Part shown: positions 36,820 to 36,995 of the stretch, in pieces
How positions within the stretch are numbered: position 1 is the first letter of the stretch
How the letters are laid out: each line of letters begins with the position of its first letter
Source of the DNA: a virus
Strand: one strand, 5' to 3'
IMG/VR virus record: IMGVR_UViG_3300032093_000391
Span: 1-36,995 of that record
DNA length: 36,995 nt
Translations under genes and position numbers: made by a program
Notes under the pieces: model-generated
Seen by the model: the letters and a program-made list of their open reading frames with translations, nothing else
Told to the model about the DNA's origin: nothing
The model's database searches: none

Positions 36820-36995
36820 GCTGCACCGCCACGGGCTTCGGCGATGGCGATACGGGCCTGACGCACCATCTCGGCAGCAGGGGAATCGTCTTCCCATTCA
36901 ATGCCGTCATCACGCTCAATTTGCCAAATCAGCGCATGTAGCGCAGCCAGCAGCTTTGGCGCGGCCGCGATCAGCGCCGCGTCGGCCGCGCGCTG
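36816..36995 (-). CDS. Partial helical phage protein, C-terminal 59 residues
   Basis: An open frame enters from the right edge (minus strand) and stops at 36816. The visible end reads DAALIAAAPKLLAALHALIW, then IERDDGIEWEDDSPAAEMVR and ends with ARIAIAEARGGAA. The AAPxLLxAL motif followed by an ARxAIAxA end is a widespread pattern in small phage proteins of unknown function. The ATGA overlap with the 74-aa gene supports it. Its start lies outside the contig. No equivalent exists at the left copy, where the neighbour is the 281-502 gene. Confidence 0.75.
   Translation of the reverse strand, partial: QRAADAALIAAAPKLLAALHALIWQIERDDGIEWEDDSPAAEMVRQARIAIAEARGGAA

Overview
This window is a near-complete genome of a tailed phage with a short tail. 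Its virion block follows the Salmonella phage P22 plan: terminase, portal, scaffold, P22-type coat, gp4-like and gp10-like tail adaptors, a needle-like protein, a tailspike or fibre with an S74 chaperone, and ejection proteins. I see no integrase, excisionase, recognisable repressor, tRNA or rRNA gene, so a lytic lifestyle is the simplest reading. The sequence is GC-rich overall, and the lysis gene resembles the three-helix holins seen in gene transfer agents. This points loosely to a proteobacterial host, perhaps an alphaproteobacterium, but the window does not settle it.

Layout. (1) 1-997, minus strand: the downstream-transcribed start of an operon of very small genes. It runs off the left end and continues at the right end (36995 back to 33601). 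(2) 998-1759: a 762-base divergent region without a convincing gene. It is AT-rich in its left part and carries two arrays of 9-base repeats (TGACCTA core), three perfect palindromes and a likely promoter. (3) 1760-25621, plus strand: one long late operon. It holds packaging genes, a small-gene cluster, the portal, an AT-richer cassette of beta-rich fibre-like proteins, scaffold, coat, tail genes, a GNAT acetyltransferase, ejection proteins, and lysis genes (small membrane proteins, holin, GH19 endolysin). (4) 27393-25596, minus strand: VRR-NUC nuclease, SNF2-type helicase and a small helical protein. (5) 27478-33617, plus strand: the replication operon, with a Cas4-like nuclease, a likely single-strand DNA-binding protein, family A DNA polymerase and primase-helicase. 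(6) 36995-33601, minus strand: an overlapping string of small genes, including a cytosine-methyltransferase-like protein, a helix-turn-helix/zinc-ribbon protein and small membrane proteins.

How it works together: regions 4 and 5 diverge from an 84-base spacer holding a dyad that overlaps a candidate promoter. Regions 1+6 and 3 diverge from the 762-base control region. The map is therefore two divergent promoter hubs with convergent gene ends at about 25.6 and 33.6 kb.

Ends: bases 1-127 are repeated exactly at 36543-36669. The homology then continues imperfectly through one 74-aa gene and stops at its start codon. The partial gene at the left edge is completed at the right edge. The best reading is a circularly permuted genome of about 36,542 bases whose junction was assembled from two sequence variants. 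A true gene duplication is possible.

Most of the genome is a recognisable P22-like plan. The least explained parts are the 998-1759 repeat and palindrome region, a leader hairpin before the scaffold gene, the domain insertion in the needle-like protein, and the variable junction.
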